Assembly: GCA_965214485.1 (NCBI GenBank)
Contig: CBDCBW010000009.1
Location: forward strand, 496,001 to 560,000
Length of the DNA stretch: 64,000 nucleotides
Direction: 5' to 3'
DNA from: JANQRZ01 sp965214485
Lineage (GTDB): Bacteria; Bacteroidota; Rhodothermia; Rhodothermales; JANQRZ01
Shown piece after piece: positions 35,843-44,400 of the stretch. Each line of letters starts with the position of its first letter. Within the stretch, counting starts at the first letter, position 1. A program made the position numbers and the translations under genes. The notes beneath the pieces were generated by a model. That model had not been told where the DNA came from, made no database searches, and saw nothing but the letters and a program-made list of their open reading frames with translations.

Positions 35843-35929
35843 GGATGGAAGGGTCGAGGTGTCGGGGGGAAGGTCTGGTAGGGTTGACCAGTCTCTCAGA
35901 GTGTGTTCATGAATAGGATCTCTCAGAAC

Positions 35930-36697
35930 TCAGACGGGAGCGAGGTAGCGGATTTCGAGCGTGCCCTCGGCGCTGGATACGTCGGCGTCCATGCGGAACA
36001 CATCGCGGATGAGGGCGGGCGTGAGGACCGCGCGCGGCGTCCCGTCGGCGACGAGGTGGCCTCGGTCGAGGACGAGGAGCCGGTCGGCGTAGCGGGCGGC
36101 GAAGGCGAGGTCGTGGAACGCGGCGACGACGGTGCGGCGCGGGCGAAGCGCGGCGACGCGGTCCATCCCGTCGAACTGGTGGTGGACGTCGAGGTGGGCC
36201 GTCGGTTCGTCGAGCAGGAGAATGTCGGCCTCTTGCGCGAGGGCTTGGGCGAGTTGGACGCGCTGCTGCTCGCCGCCGGAGAGCGTCTCGACCGAGCGCT
36301 CGGCGAAGTCCGCGAGGCCGAGCTCGGCGAGCGCCGCGCGCGCCCTCTCCCGGTCTGCCGCCGCGAACCCTTCGAGCCACCCCCGGTGGGGGGCCCGCCC
36401 GAGGAGCACGAACTCCTCGACCCTGAAGCCGAACGCGAGCCCCGGCTGCTGGCGGACGAACGCGAGCCGCCGGGCGAGCGCGCGCGGCGTCCACGAGCGC
36501 ACCGGCTGCCCACCGAGCGCGAGCGCCCCGGCGTGCGGGAGCAGCCCGCCGAGCGTCCGCAGCAGCGTCGTCTTCCCGCTCCCGTTCGGCCCGACGAGGG
36601 CGACCCACTCGCCTGCCTCGACTGTGAACCGCAGGTCGTGCAGGACCGGGCGGCCGTCGAGCGCTACACGCAGGGCATCGGCGGTGAAAACGGGCAT
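35930..36697 (-). CDS. ABC transporter ATPase, BtuD/FecE/HmuV type
   Basis: The protein has 255 residues with Walker A GPNGSGKT, Q-loop RQQPGL, signature LSGGEQQRVQLAQAL, Walker B ILLLDEPTAHLD and H-loop AAFHDL. This subfamily powers uptake of cobalamin, heme or siderophores. The neighbouring cobalamin adenosyltransferase favours B12, but no permease or binding protein is adjacent. An octamer microsatellite lies between its likely promoter and its ATG. Confidence 0.9.
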   Translation of the reverse strand: MPVFTADALRVALDGRPVLHDLRFTVEAGEWVALVGPNGSGKTTLLRTLGGLLPHAGALALGGQPVRSWTPRALARRLAFVRQQPGLAFGFRVEEFVLLGRAPHRGWLEGFAAADRERARAALAELGLADFAERSVETLSGGEQQRVQLAQALAQEADILLLDEPTAHLDVHHQFDGMDRVAALRPRRTVVAAFHDLAFAARYADRLLVLDRGHLVADGTPRAVLTPALIRDVFRMDADVSSAEGTLEIRYLAPV

Positions 36698-36710
36698 GGG
36701 TCGGAGGAGC

Positions 36711-36796
36711 GGAAGAGCGGAAGAGCGGAAGAGCGGAAGAGCGGAAGAGGAAGAGCGGAAGAGCGGAAGAGCGGAAGAGCGGAAGAGCGGAAGAGC
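36711..36796. repeat. Octamer microsatellite GGAAGAGC (about 10.75 units)
   Basis: There are four perfect units (36711-36742), one six-base unit (36743-36748) and six perfect units (36749-36796). It lies 13 bp upstream of the ABC ATPase ATG and immediately downstream, in minus-strand sense, of the promoter-like motif at 36801-36818. Copy-number change would therefore alter leader length rather than the protein. Confidence 0.95.
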
Positions 36797-36800
36797 GGAG

Positions 36801-36818
36801 CAAAACTGACCAAGTTAG
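36801..36818 (-). promoter_or_regulatory. Promoter-like 16-mer motif upstream of the ABC ATPase
   Basis: The minus strand reads CTAACTTGGTCAGTTTTG. It matches the motif TAACTTTGTCGGTTTT shared with sites at 48303, 51071, 54149, 58815 and 61241. The TAnnTTG part resembles a Bacteroidota -7 box. Confidence 0.45.
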
Positions 36819-37000
36819 CGAGGTGAGGCGCTTCGCGCCGACGCCTGTCCCCTCTCTGCCTCCTCCCCTCCGCGCCGTTGACGGGTGCCCTCTGCCCTTG
36901 GCCCTCCAAGTCTCTGTCTGAGTCTCTGTCCACCGCCTCACCGGATGGGAACCGGGCCGGGGGCGAGGCGGTGCATCGCCGTCCACCGCCACGGCCTCCG

Positions 37001-37483
37001 ATGATACGAACGCTGCCCATCCTGCTCGTCCTGCTGCCCTGCCTGTCCGGCTGCGACACGAACGAAGGGCAGAACCTGTTCTTCGACCAGTCGACGCTTC
37101 CCCCCGATGGGTTCACCGCCACCGACGAGGACGGGGGCGTCACCGACACGGACGCGGACGACTGGCGCGTCGCCCCGTTCTTCGCCAACCAGGTCGAGGT
37201 GCGGCCCGCGTTCCCTAACCCCGTCGCCCGCAACGGCTTCGTCACGATCACCGTGCAGGACACCTTCGGCGACGCGCTGACCGGCACGCTTCGCGTGACC
37301 GGCTTCGCCGACGACCGGCGGCCCCTTTCACTGGCGACGGACGAGGGCCCGGACTTCTACGCGCTCACCTTCAACCCCACGCTGCTCCGTCTCACCGGTG
37401 GCGAGGCATCCCGGCTCTACCGCGTCCGCGTCTTCGACGAGGCCAACCGCATCGTGACCTACGGCGACATCCTCGTGCGGTGA
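37001..37483 (+). CDS. Lipoprotein, unknown
   Basis: The protein has 160 residues with signal peptide MIRTLPILLVLLPCLSGC (lipobox LSGC, Cys18). The rest is a single beta-rich domain with VRPAFPNPVARNGFVTITVQ, which resembles the start of a sorting/Ig-like domain, and the end RIVTYGDILVR. ATG 37001 gives a normal signal peptide; the longer frame does not. Confidence 0.7.
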   Translation: MIRTLPILLVLLPCLSGCDTNEGQNLFFDQSTLPPDGFTATDEDGGVTDTDADDWRVAPFFANQVEVRPAFPNPVARNGFVTITVQDTFGDALTGTLRVTGFADDRRPLSLATDEGPDFYALTFNPTLLRLTGGEASRLYRVRVFDEANRIVTYGDILVR

Positions 37484-37552
37484 CCCCCACCCCGTTCGCA
37501 TTGCGCCGACGCGCTCACGGGGCTGTCCCCCTCGGCGTGACGGGGGATGCCC

Positions 37553-37690
37553 TTACGACCCAGAATCGCGCTGCTGGAGGAGGTCGAAGTAGCGCTTGAT
37601 CAGCTCCTGGTAGTCCGGCGCGTAGCCGCTCTCGAGTGCGCGGATGAGGTCGCGGCGCAGGCGGTCGATCTCCTCGGCCTCGGGGAGGGT
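37553..37690 (-). pseudogene. Duplicated 3' tail of the DUF4175 gene
   Basis: Bases 37568-37678 are identical to 38348-38458, the 3' end of the intact DUF4175 gene, and near-identity continues to about 37690. It encodes AEEIDRLRRDLIRALESGYA and on to YFDLLQQRDSGS, while the intact gene ends LLQQRNAVP. Only the tail is present, on the same strand as the intact gene. The toxin-antitoxin pair lies between the two copies. Confidence 0.92.
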
Positions 37691-37747
37691 GCCGAGCCGG
37701 GGACTGGCTCTATGGTCATCCCGGCGCAAAATGTGTATTATGCACGC

Positions 37748-37757
37748 TGTGATCACA
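37748..37757. promoter_or_regulatory. Palindrome upstream of the antitoxin, candidate operator
   Basis: TGTGATCACA is a perfect 10-bp palindrome 12 bp before the antitoxin ATG and next to TATTAT (37736-37741). YefM/Phd antitoxins repress their own promoters through such palindromes. The operator role is inferred. Confidence 0.45.
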
Positions 37758-37769
37758 ACCACCAGCGCC

Positions 37770-38069
37770 ATGACTACCTTTGCCGCACGAGAAGCCAAGC
37801 GCCAGTTCGGACGCCTCCTCGACACCTCGCAGCGCGAGCACGTCACCATCGAGAAGCACGGCCGCCCGGTGGCCGTGCTCGTCTCGAAGCACGACTACGA
37901 CAGACTTCAAGAGCAACTCCGGGAAGCCCGAAGCTGGGCCGAGACCAACCATCTGCTCTCGACCGAGGCCAACCGGGAGGCCCTTCGGCAAGCCGATGAG
38001 CAGATCAAGCGCGGGGAGGTGATCGAGAAGACGATGGAAGAGCTGCTGGCCTATGAAGATGAGGATTAG
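37770..38069 (+). CDS. Phd/YefM-family antitoxin
   Basis: The protein has 99 residues and starts MTTFAAREAKRQFGRLLDT, followed by VTIEKHGRPVAVLVSKHDYD, the Phd/YefM DNA-binding fold, and an acidic C-terminal helix (EVIEKTMEELLAYEDED) for toxin binding. It overlaps the toxin gene by 17 nt. The pair sits on the strand opposite the DUF4175 gene and between its two 3' ends. Confidence 0.88.
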   Translation: MTTFAAREAKRQFGRLLDTSQREHVTIEKHGRPVAVLVSKHDYDRLQEQLREARSWAETNHLLSTEANREALRQADEQIKRGEVIEKTMEELLAYEDED

Positions 38070-38319
38070 CTTCGCCGCTCGGGCTTGGGACGAGTACCTC
38101 TACTGGCAGAAGACGGACAAGCGGGTCGTCAAGGAGATCAACCGGCTCATCAAAAGCATCCAGCGTACCCCGCGCGCGGGAGAGGGCAGGCCCGAGGAAC
38201 TCAAAGGGAACCTGAAAGGAAGCTGGTCGAGGCGCATCACGCAGGAGCACCGACTCGTCTACTCGATCCACGAGGGCTACATCGAAATCCGCTCGTGCCG
38301 ATTCCACTACGAGAAGTAG
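38053..38319 (+). CDS. YoeB/Txe-family toxin
   Basis: The protein has 88 residues with YoeB features: FAARAWDEYLYWQKTDKRVV, KRINxLI-like KEINRLIKSIQR, GRPEELKGNLKGSWSRRI, HRLVYSI and the catalytic C-terminal CRFHYEK. YoeB is a ribosome-dependent mRNA endonuclease. It ends 13 bp before the convergent stop of the DUF4175 gene. Confidence 0.92.
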   Translation: MKMRISFAARAWDEYLYWQKTDKRVVKEINRLIKSIQRTPRAGEGRPEELKGNLKGSWSRRITQEHRLVYSIHEGYIEIRSCRFHYEK

Positions 38320-38332
38320 CCGCGCTCACGCC

Positions 38333-41300
38333 TCACGGCACCGCGTTGCGCTGCTGGAGGAGGTCGAAGTAGCGCTTGATCAGCTCCTGGTAGTCCGGCG
38401 CGTAGCCGCTCTCGAGTGCGCGGATGAGGTCGCGGCGCAGGCGGTCGATCTCCTCGGCTTCGGGGCGGGCGTCGGGGGCGTCGGGCGGGCGGTCCTGGCC
38501 GGTCTGGCTCTCGCGCTCGCGCTTCTTGCCGCGCTGGTTGATCGACTCGCGCGCTTCGAGGAGCCGGGTGAGGATGTTCTCCTGGCGCTCGCGCAGGTCG
38601 CGGTCGATCCGGCCGCCCTGCATCAGCCGGGCGGCCTCCTCCATCTCCTCGGCGATGCGCTGAAGCTGGCTCCGGCCCTGCCCGTCGAGGGCGGGGTTCT
38701 GGGCCATCTCTTCGAGCTGCCGACGGAGGGCTTCCTGCTGCTGGCGGAGCTGCTGCATCCGGCCTTGCTGGTCCTGCGTGAGGCGCTCGCCCTGCCGGTC
38801 GTTGAGGAGCTGCTGGATCTGCTGGTTTAGCCCCTGCTGCTGCCCCGACATCTGCTGGAGCTGCTGCATCATCTGCTGCATCGACGGCGTGCCCTGGCCC
38901 TGGCCGGAGCTCGGGTTCTGGAGCTGGTCCATGAGGTCCGAGAGCAGGAGCGCGAGGTCGTTGAGCGAGGTCATCGACGCTTTCTGGTGCCCGGCGGCCT
39001 GGGGCACGCGGCGCTCGGCGAGCTCCGAGACGGAGGCCCCCATCTCGCGGAGCGCCTCGCCCGTGCGCTTCTGGATTTCGATGTCCATCTGCGGGATTTC
39101 TCGCGCCAGGCTCCGCAGCGAGTCGCTGACGGTGGCGAGGCCGGCGGAGAGCTCGACCTGCTGCGCGGCCTTTGGGCGGAGGGCCGGGCTGTCGGCGCGC
39201 TGCCCGGCGGTCTCGGCGCGGAGTGCCTCCTGCTCGTAGGAGAGCGTGAGCACGTCGTCGAGCGCGCGGCGGAGGCCGGTGACGTTGGCGGACTGCTGCT
39301 GCCCGGACATCTGCTGCTGCATGGTCTGCATCTGTTGGCTTAGCTGCTGCATCTGCTCCTGCATTTGCTGCTGACTCTCCTGCGCATCTTGGAGTTGGTT
39401 CTGCTGAAGCTGCTGCTGGTTCTGCTCCATCTGCTGCTGCATCTGCTGCATCTGCTCGGCGGCCTCTTGCATCTGCTGCTGCGCGTCCTGCGGGGTGTTT
39501 TTCATCCCCTCTAGCTGCTCCTGCAGCTCTTTCATGAGCTGCTCCAGCGCCTCGGCCTCGTCCTGCGCACGTTGCTGCTCCTCGGCGAGGCGGTCCTGCT
39601 CGGCCTGCGACTCTTCGCTGCTGAGCTCGCCGCTTTCCTGCTGCTCCTGGAGGGCCTCGGTCTGCTCCCGGAGCGCCTCTTCCTGCTCGGCGAGGGCCTC
39701 GGCGCGCTTCGCGGCCTCGTCGAGCTTCTGGGCGGCCTGCATCTTTTCGAGCAACTCCATCGCCCGCTCGATCCGCTCGCGGAACTGCTCCTCGTTGAAC
39801 TCGAAGTCCTCCAGCGCCTCCATCATCTGGGGGAGGTCGAGGTTCTCCATCGCCTCCTGCAACTCCTGGAGGGCCTCCATCAGCTCGGGCGTGGCGATCT
39901 CCTCCATCACGCGCTGCATCTCCTCGTACTGCCGCATCGTCTCCTCCGAGACGAGGTCGTTCTCGCGCATCTGATCGAGCATCTCCTGCATCTGCTCGGC
40001 CCCCTGCTCGACCTGCTCTTCGAGGGACTGCTGGCGCTCCATCAGGTTGTCGAGCTGGCGCTTGTCCTCCCAGTCGGCGTCCTGCTTGCGGCGGAGCTCG
40101 TCGCGCAGCTCCTCGAACTGATCGCGCGTCTCGTCGGCGTCGCGGAGCATCTCTTCCAAGCCCTCCTCGGTGTCGTCGCCGGTCTCGTCGAGCTGCTCGT
40201 ACTGCTCGGCGAGCGACGGGAAGCGGAGGGTGAACGTCGGCGTCCGGGCTGACTTGTAGCCGGCCACGGCGTCGTTGTCCCAGACCTGCAGGTAGTACTC
40301 GACCACGTCGCCGGGGGCGAGGCCGGGCGCGGCGCTGCGGAGGAGCCAGTCGTAGGCCACGTCCTGGTCGAGCAGGCGGGGCTGCACGCGGAGGTCGAGC
40401 GGGGCGAAGTCGTCGGCGTCTTCGCCCGTGCCGGCAGCGACGCGCCAGTAGAGGCGGAGGCGGGCGAAGCCGAAGTCGTCGGTGACGTTCGCGGCGAGGC
40501 GGGTCTGCAGGGCTTCGGTGAGGTCTACGTCCGAGCCGGGCTCGAGGAGGCGGATCTGCGGGGCAGCGTCGGAGAGGAGCTGCACCGTGTAGGCGATGGG
40601 GTCGGTGTTGGTGAAGCCGTTCGCGCCGTGGAGGAGGAGGCGGTAGGTGCCCTCGCGCCGGAGCGAGAAGCGGCCCGTCGCCGCGTCGCCGTCGAGGTCG
40701 AGCGGCACGGTGGTGCCGTCGTCGAAGACGAGCCGGGCCGAATCGACCGCCACACCGCCGACGCGGGCCGCGACGGTGACCTGGGTCCCCGGCAGCCCGG
40801 TCACGTCGCCGACGTTGGGGGCGAGGCGCTGCGGGGCGAGGCCGGTGTAGCGCGGCGGCGCGGCGGTGACGTTCAGCGATTGCACGGTGGGGCGCGCGGC
40901 GACGGTCGCGGTGAACCAGTCGGTCTCGACCGGCCCGGCCTCGACGCGGTAGCGCATCGACTCGCGGACATTCGTGACGGTGTGCCGGAAGGTGCCGGTC
41001 GAGTCGGCGAGGAGGCGGACCGGTTCGGCGCGCTCCTCGTCGGCGCGTCCGGTCCAGAGCGTCGCCTCGCGCGGCAGCGCCCGGCCCCGCGCGCGGACCT
41101 CGACCGTGAGGTCGGCCCCGCGCACGATCTCGGCGTCGCCCGGCGCGACGACGAGGGCAAAGGGCGCGGGCGGCGCGAACGTCTCGGTCGGCGAGAACAG
41201 CCGGTGGACGGCCCCGGTGAACGCGGCGGGGGCGAGCAGCCCGAAGAGCGCGAGGCCCATGAGGGGGACCGCCGCGAGCGGCGCGGTCCGCTTCGCCGGC

Positions 41301-41764
41301 CGCGTGTCCTCGACGCGCTCGAAGGGGACCGGCTCGATCTCGCGCCCGAGCATCTCGACGGCCTGGTCGAGGAGCGAAGCCGGCGCGTCGGTCGCCCGCC
41401 CGTCGGCCAGGTCGAGGAGGTTCGTCAGCCGGTCCGAGACCTCGGGGAAGCGCCGCCCGATGCGCGCCGCGAGCGCTCGGTCGTCGAGGCCGGGAAGCAC
41501 GCCGAAGTAGACGAGGAACGGGCGGGCCACGAAGATCCCGACGAGCCCGGCGGCGGCGAGCGTGAACGCGACGAAGAACAGCAGCCGCGCCAGGGTTCCG
41601 AGCCACAGCCCGGCCTCGAGCGCCGCCCCGATGCCGAGCGCGGCGGCGAGCACGCCGAGCGTGAGCGCCGCGCCGAAGAGCAGCTCGGCCCCGAGCACGC
41701 GGCGGCGGGCACGCGCGAGGCGCGCGCGCAGGGCGTCGAGAAGCGGTCGGCTGTGCTCACCCAT
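38333..41764 (-). CDS. DUF4175-family membrane protein with Gln-rich coiled coil
   Basis: The protein has 1143 residues. Two N-terminal spans and a third (about 25-170) are followed by a large beta-rich periplasmic region (about 180-560), then roughly 400 residues of Gln/Glu/Met-rich coiled coil (QQQMQEAAEQMQQMQQQME) and a helical C-terminus ending LLQQRNAVP. DUF4175 proteins are common in Bacteroidota; their function is not established. ATG 41764 fits the first membrane segment. Its 3' end is duplicated at 37553-37690. Confidence 0.88.
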   Translation of the reverse strand: MGEHSRPLLDALRARLARARRRVLGAELLFGAALTLGVLAAALGIGAALEAGLWLGTLARLLFFVAFTLAAAGLVGIFVARPFLVYFGVLPGLDDRALAARIGRRFPEVSDRLTNLLDLADGRATDAPASLLDQAVEMLGREIEPVPFERVEDTRPAKRTAPLAAVPLMGLALFGLLAPAAFTGAVHRLFSPTETFAPPAPFALVVAPGDAEIVRGADLTVEVRARGRALPREATLWTGRADEERAEPVRLLADSTGTFRHTVTNVRESMRYRVEAGPVETDWFTATVAARPTVQSLNVTAAPPRYTGLAPQRLAPNVGDVTGLPGTQVTVAARVGGVAVDSARLVFDDGTTVPLDLDGDAATGRFSLRREGTYRLLLHGANGFTNTDPIAYTVQLLSDAAPQIRLLEPGSDVDLTEALQTRLAANVTDDFGFARLRLYWRVAAGTGEDADDFAPLDLRVQPRLLDQDVAYDWLLRSAAPGLAPGDVVEYYLQVWDNDAVAGYKSARTPTFTLRFPSLAEQYEQLDETGDDTEEGLEEMLRDADETRDQFEELRDELRRKQDADWEDKRQLDNLMERQQSLEEQVEQGAEQMQEMLDQMRENDLVSEETMRQYEEMQRVMEEIATPELMEALQELQEAMENLDLPQMMEALEDFEFNEEQFRERIERAMELLEKMQAAQKLDEAAKRAEALAEQEEALREQTEALQEQQESGELSSEESQAEQDRLAEEQQRAQDEAEALEQLMKELQEQLEGMKNTPQDAQQQMQEAAEQMQQMQQQMEQNQQQLQQNQLQDAQESQQQMQEQMQQLSQQMQTMQQQMSGQQQSANVTGLRRALDDVLTLSYEQEALRAETAGQRADSPALRPKAAQQVELSAGLATVSDSLRSLAREIPQMDIEIQKRTGEALREMGASVSELAERRVPQAAGHQKASMTSLNDLALLLSDLMDQLQNPSSGQGQGTPSMQQMMQQLQQMSGQQQGLNQQIQQLLNDRQGERLTQDQQGRMQQLRQQQEALRRQLEEMAQNPALDGQGRSQLQRIAEEMEEAARLMQGGRIDRDLRERQENILTRLLEARESINQRGKKRERESQTGQDRPPDAPDARPEAEEIDRLRRDLIRALESGYAPDYQELIKRYFDLLQQRNAVP

Positions 41765-42044
41765 GCGAGGGTCGGGAGTCGAAGGTCGGGGGGCGAACAT
41801 ACAACGGGGACGGAGCCGGAGCGACGGGTAGAACGCAATCCCCTCGCTGAGATTGCCCGACGACTCTCCGGGACCGGTGTGCTCTAAGCTCTGCCACCCG
41901 ACCTGCGCAGGGACGACTGTTTTGGGGCGCACGACCGGGGGCCCGCGCGCGAGCACGTGACCGGGCCGGTGGCGCGTCCGCCGTCCGGCGCGCACAGTTT
42001 TTGCGCCCCCCGGCGCGCCCCTCGCCCTCCGACCGCTTCCTTCC

Positions 42045-44060
42045 GTGCTCGCGCCCTTCGTGCTGATCAACCGTCGCTTCCGGTGGGCGCTGTGTGTCCT
42101 GTCGATGGGCGGCCCGGCGCTCGCCCAGGCCCCGGCGGACTCGCTGCGGGAGTACGACCTCGGCGAAGTCGTCGTCGGCGGGGGCACAGCAGCGGCGGGC
42201 CCGTCACCCTCGACGCTGCAGCGGATTCCGAGCGCCGCCGTGGACCGGCTCGACGCGCCGAGCGTGGCGGACGTGGCGCGGCTAATCCCGGCGGCGCACG
42301 TCCAGACCAACTCGCGCGGCGAAACCCTGGTCTACCTCCGTGCCGCCGGCGAGCGCCAGGTCGCGCTCTTCTTCGACGGCGCGCTCGTCAACGTCCCGTG
42401 GGACAATCGGGTCGATCTCTCGCTCCTGCCGGCGGGTGCCGTCGGCGGGGTCACCGTGGCGAAGGGCGTCCCGTCGGTGCTGTGGGGGGCGAACGTCCTC
42501 GGCGGGGCGGTCAACATGGTCTCGCGCGGGCTGGGCGGCGAGGGGACGTTCACCGAGGCCACGGCGCAGGGCGGCTCCGAGGGCTTCGGCCAGGGCACGG
42601 CGACGCACCTCGGGCGGCGGGGGCGGCTCTCGTGGGCCGGCTCCGGCGGCTTCGCCCGCCGCGACGGGCTCGCGGTGCCGGACGACTTCGGCGAGGCGGG
42701 CCTCGTCTTCAGCCAGGGCTCGGACTGCGTCCGCACGAACACGGACTACCGGCTCGCTAGCGGCTTCGGGCGGCTCGCCTACGAGCTCTCCCGGCGCTCG
42801 CGGCTCGGCGTCTCGGTCCTCCACGTGGACGGCGAGAAGGGCGTCGCGCCCGAAGGCCACCTCGACCCCGACGTGGACCGCGTTCGGTTCTGGCGCTACC
42901 CCGAGTGGCGGATGTCGATGGCGATCCTCAACGGCGAGGCCGGGCTGGGGCCGGCGACGGAGCTGCGCGGGGCCGTGTGGGGCAGCCGCTTCACCCAGCA
43001 AATCGCCGCCTACACCGGAGCCGACTACGCCCGGCTCGGCAGCCGGCAGGACGACGAGGACCTGACGTTCGGCGGGCGGGCGATCTTCGAGCACGCGCTC
43101 GCGCCGGCGACGCTCCGCCTCGGGCTCAACGCGCTGGCCTCGACGCACAAGACGCGGGAGGCCGGCTTCGAGGAGGGGCAGCGCCGGGCCGAGCCGCGCC
43201 AGACCTACCGGCAGGGGGTGTGGAGCGCCGGCCTCGAAGCCGAGACGGCCCCGCTCGGCGCGCTTACCCTCACGGCGGGGGCGAGCCTCGACGCGCTCTC
43301 GACGCCGAAGACGGGCGACAAGCCGCCGCGCGAGCCCTTCGTCGACTACGGGCTGACGGCCGGGGCCGTCTACCGGTTGACCCCCGCGTGGACGCTCCGC
43401 GCCGCCGCCGGGCGCAAGGCCCGCTTCCCGACGCTGCGCGAGCTCTTCGGCGAGGCCTTGCAGCGCTTCGCCCTCAACCCCGACCTCCGGCCCGAGTCCT
43501 CGCTCCTCGCCGAAGCCGGCGTGCGCCACGCCGGCGAGGTCGCCTCGGGCGAGGCCACGCTCTTCCTCCACCGCACCGACGACACCATCGACCAGAGCCG
43601 GCTGGAGGACGGGCGGCGGCAGCGGGTCAACCTCGGCGGCAGCCGGGTCGCCGGCGTCGAAGTCGCCGGGGCCGTGCGCGGGCCGCGCCTCCGCCTCGAC
43701 GGGCACCTGACGGTGATGGACGTGCGCGGCTTCGACGGCGACGGCGAGGCGGTCCGCCTGTCCGAGAAGCCCGAAGCCATCGGTCGCCTCGCCGCGAGTT
43801 ACAACCCCGGGCGGGGACCCAACGCGACCGTCGAGGCCGTCTACACCGGCGTCGCCTACGCCCCCGACGCCGACGGCTTCGCCCGGCTCGATCCGTCGCT
43901 CGTGCTGAACCTCCGGGCGGGCTACCGGCTCACCGCGTGGGCCGTCTCCGCCGAGGCCTTCGCCCGCGTCAACAACGTCACCGACGCGGTCGTGCTGCCG
44001 CAGCTCGGCCTGCCGGGGCCGGGGCGCGCGCTCCAGGCCGGCCTCAAGCTGGCGCTGTAG
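42045..44060 (+). CDS. TonB-dependent outer membrane receptor
   Basis: The protein has 671 residues from GTG 42045 (GTG 42060 is possible): a signal peptide (FRWALCVLSMGGPALAQA), a plug domain (about 45-160, VLWGANVLGGAVNMVSRG) and a 22-strand barrel ending ALQAGLKLAL. No N-terminal signalling domain is seen. The substrate is unassigned. Closeness to a BtuD-like ATPase and a cobalamin adenosyltransferase makes B12 or a siderophore plausible. The last 17 nt overlap the convergent monooxygenase gene. Confidence 0.9.
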   Translation: MLAPFVLINRRFRWALCVLSMGGPALAQAPADSLREYDLGEVVVGGGTAAAGPSPSTLQRIPSAAVDRLDAPSVADVARLIPAAHVQTNSRGETLVYLRAAGERQVALFFDGALVNVPWDNRVDLSLLPAGAVGGVTVAKGVPSVLWGANVLGGAVNMVSRGLGGEGTFTEATAQGGSEGFGQGTATHLGRRGRLSWAGSGGFARRDGLAVPDDFGEAGLVFSQGSDCVRTNTDYRLASGFGRLAYELSRRSRLGVSVLHVDGEKGVAPEGHLDPDVDRVRFWRYPEWRMSMAILNGEAGLGPATELRGAVWGSRFTQQIAAYTGADYARLGSRQDDEDLTFGGRAIFEHALAPATLRLGLNALASTHKTREAGFEEGQRRAEPRQTYRQGVWSAGLEAETAPLGALTLTAGASLDALSTPKTGDKPPREPFVDYGLTAGAVYRLTPAWTLRAAAGRKARFPTLRELFGEALQRFALNPDLRPESSLLAEAGVRHAGEVASGEATLFLHRTDDTIDQSRLEDGRRQRVNLGGSRVAGVEVAGAVRGPRLRLDGHLTVMDVRGFDGDGEAVRLSEKPEAIGRLAASYNPGRGPNATVEAVYTGVAYAPDADGFARLDPSLVLNLRAGYRLTAWAVSAEAFARVNNVTDAVVLPQLGLPGPGRALQAGLKLAL

Positions 44061-44364
44061 CCGCCGGCTTCACCGGCCCGGCTTGGACGCGGTGGCTGTG
44101 CGCGACGGTCGGAGCCGCGAACCACGCCTTCGTCCGCGCCCACGTCGAGCGGAAGAGGGCGCTCTCGCGGTAGGCGTCGAGCGCGGCAGGGCCGTCCCAG
44201 AGGCTGTAGGTCGTGAGGATGTTGGGGTAGCGCGCGTCCTCCCACAGCTCGAGGTGCCGGCACCCCTCGACCGCCCGGATCTGCGGGGCGACGCCCTCAA
44301 ACATCGTGAGGAACTCCTCGACGGCGTCGGGGCGGAACGTCATGCGGACGGTGCGGACGAGCAT
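44044..44364 (-). CDS. Antibiotic biosynthesis monooxygenase (ABM)-domain protein
   Basis: The protein has 106 residues. It shows a ferredoxin-like ABM fold with VRTVRMTFRPDAVEEFL, EGCRHLELWEDAR, NILTTYSLWDGPAALDAYRES and the C-terminal FRSTW region. The family includes quinol monooxygenases and heme-degrading enzymes, and the substrate is not evident. It converges on the TonB receptor and overlaps it by 17 nt. Confidence 0.85.
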   Translation of the reverse strand: MLVRTVRMTFRPDAVEEFLTMFEGVAPQIRAVEGCRHLELWEDARYPNILTTYSLWDGPAALDAYRESALFRSTWARTKAWFAAPTVAHSHRVQAGPVKPAATAPA

Positions 44365-44400
44365 GGGGCGGCGAGCAGCGGACAGACTGAGCAGGGAAAG

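Noticed and set aside
37547..37999. A + strand ORF across the DUF4175 tail copy and the antitoxin
   Set aside because: It is out of frame with the antitoxin and antisense to the duplicated tail.
41840..41920. TPP riboswitch, suggested by CTGAGAT and GACCTGCGCAGGGA
   Set aside because: The spacing is wrong and the GATAATxCCAGCG-type segment is missing.
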